From: Chloroflexota bacterium
Lineage (GTDB): Bacteria > Chloroflexota > Dehalococcoidia > DSTF01 > JACRBR01
DNA length: 21,797 bases
Direction: 5' to 3'
Assembly: GCA_016213125.1 (NCBI GenBank)
Contig: JACRBR010000250.1
Coordinates: forward strand, 1 to 21,797
Part shown: positions 21,075-21,797 of the stretch, in pieces
How positions within the stretch are numbered: the stretch's first letter is position 1
Layout of the letters: each line of letters begins with the position of its first letter
The notes under the pieces: model-generated
The model's database searches: none
What the model was told of the DNA's origin: nothing
What the model saw: only the letters and a program-made list of their open reading frames with translations
Translations under genes and position numbers: made by a program

Positions 21075-21785
21075 ATGACGCCGGACCAGATCGCGCTTCG
21101 CGAACGGCAGATTGCCGGGAGTTGGTGGCGGCGGCGGATGCTGTCGGTGCCGGGGCAGGTGCTTTCCGGGACGGGGGCGTACAACGTCGCGAAGGAGATG
21201 CTGGTCCAGGCGGACTGGCGAGTGCTGGACGTGGGGTGCGCGGCGGGGAGCCGCCTGATGGTGTTCGACCAGCAGATCAAGTTCGCGGCGCATTCGGCGG
21301 CGGGCGTCGAGCCGGTCGCGGCGCTGGCGCAGCGCGCGGAGAAGGCGTTTCGGGATGCGGGGCGGCCGTTGAGCGCAATGGTGTCGGATCCGGCGGAGCT
21401 ACCGTTTCGCGCCGAGGCGTTTGACGTGGCGTTCTGCGCGGACCTGCTGCGGTTCCTGGACGTGCGCGGGGCACAGACGGCGCTGCGGGAGATCGCGCGG
21501 GTGCTGAAGCCGGGGGCGAACTGCCTGCTCTGGGACCTGGCGCCGGTGGAGGGGCGGTTCGGGTGGTGGCAACGCTTCTGGTTACGGGGGTATGGCGGCG
21601 GGACACGCATCGCGAGCGAGAAGAGCCTGATGTCGTTAGCGGAGCGCAGCGGGTTCGACCTGGCGGAGCCGGCGTGGCTGCGGCCGTGGCTCTATCCGCC
21701 GGTCGCGCGGGCGTCGTTCGTCGCGAAGAAATTGCCGCCTGGATGGCGGCGGGAGGGGCAGAACGTTGTTAGGGACGAGGGGTAA
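21075..21785 (+). CDS. Class I SAM-dependent methyltransferase (Methyltransf_11-like), substrate unknown
   Basis: The 236-residue protein carries the UbiE/Methyltransf_11-type core: motif I RVLDVGCAAGSRL (Asp52 to Gly58), GVEPV with Glu79 for the SAM ribose, VSDPAELPFRAEAFDVAFCADLLRFL as the motif around strand 4, and LREIARVLKPGANCLLWDLAP as the following helix-strand. The second glycine of the usual GxGxG loop is Ala (GCAAG), a common variant. The C-terminal part (FWLRGYGGGTRIASEKSLMSLAERSGFD) is a typical lid. The substrate is unknown. The ATG at 21075 has no ribosome-binding site, and a weak TACGCT ends eight bases upstream, so it may be leaderless. The stop TAA lies 12 bases from the window end, so the gene is complete. 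Confidence 0.8.
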   Translation: MTPDQIALRERQIAGSWWRRRMLSVPGQVLSGTGAYNVAKEMLVQADWRVLDVGCAAGSRLMVFDQQIKFAAHSAAGVEPVAALAQRAEKAFRDAGRPLSAMVSDPAELPFRAEAFDVAFCADLLRFLDVRGAQTALREIARVLKPGANCLLWDLAPVEGRFGWWQRFWLRGYGGGTRIASEKSLMSLAERSGFDLAEPAWLRPWLYPPVARASFVAKKLPPGWRREGQNVVRDEG

Positions 21786-21797
21786 GGGGCAGGGGCC

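Noticed and set aside
1..21797. CRISPR array, insertion sequence, rRNA or tRNA genes
   Set aside because: No regularly spaced long repeats, transposase motifs or terminal inverted repeats were seen, and no cloverleaf or conserved rRNA segments were recognised by eye.

Overview
This is a high-GC bacterial chromosomal window with no rRNA, tRNA, insertion sequence or CRISPR array that I can see. GTG and TTG starts are common, genes are tightly packed on both strands, and the gene set combines tandem TreT-type glycosyltransferases, GlgC, two GH57 enzymes, an OtsA-OtsB fusion, an archaeal-type tyrosyl-tRNA synthetase and a DipZ-like thioredoxin. That mix fits a Chloroflexota-like lineage (Dehalococcoidia or relatives), but the taxonomy is an inference; no marker gene here settles it.

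Layout. Positions 1-1188: 3' end of a large secreted protein with calcium-binding aspartate-rich repeats and a dockerin-like end. 1311-2221: two overlapping small membrane-protein genes. 2222-2589: a hairpin-rich spacer with a good promoter. 2590-9763: a sugar-storage/osmolyte run on the + strand, namely a TreT-like paralog that has lost its nucleotide-sugar-binding residues, an intact TreT-like enzyme, GlgC, a GH57 branching enzyme, a P-loop gene relic, and a second GH57 enzyme. 9760-12033 (-): a trehalose-6-phosphate synthase/phosphatase fusion whose stop codon overlaps that of the convergent GH57 gene. 12335-13884: a zinc dehydrogenase and a PaaI-type thioesterase, apparently one operon. 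13993-14457 (-): a RidA-family protein. 14640-16280: a divergent pair, a membrane-anchored cupredoxin-fold protein without copper ligands and a DipZ-like thioredoxin. 16361-16708 (-): a small unknown protein. 16805-17929: TyrRS. 18092-21785: a methyltransferase and an aldo/keto reductase (both -), an SGNH hydrolase and a second methyltransferase (both +).

How the genes fit together. GlgC makes ADP-glucose. The intact TreT can join a nucleotide-activated glucose to free glucose to give trehalose. OtsA-OtsB makes trehalose from UDP-glucose and glucose-6-phosphate. The GH57 branching enzyme and the second GH57 protein point to alpha-glucan (glycogen) metabolism. No glycogen synthase is in the window, so either glgA lies elsewhere or the pathway is centred on trehalose.

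The main large-scale anomaly is an abrupt reversal of strand composition near position 17,980. To the left the + strand is C-rich and to the right it is G-rich, whichever way the genes point. This looks like an origin-type GC-skew switch, or the end of a recent inversion. The other main lead is the tandem TreT pair with one apparent pseudoenzyme.
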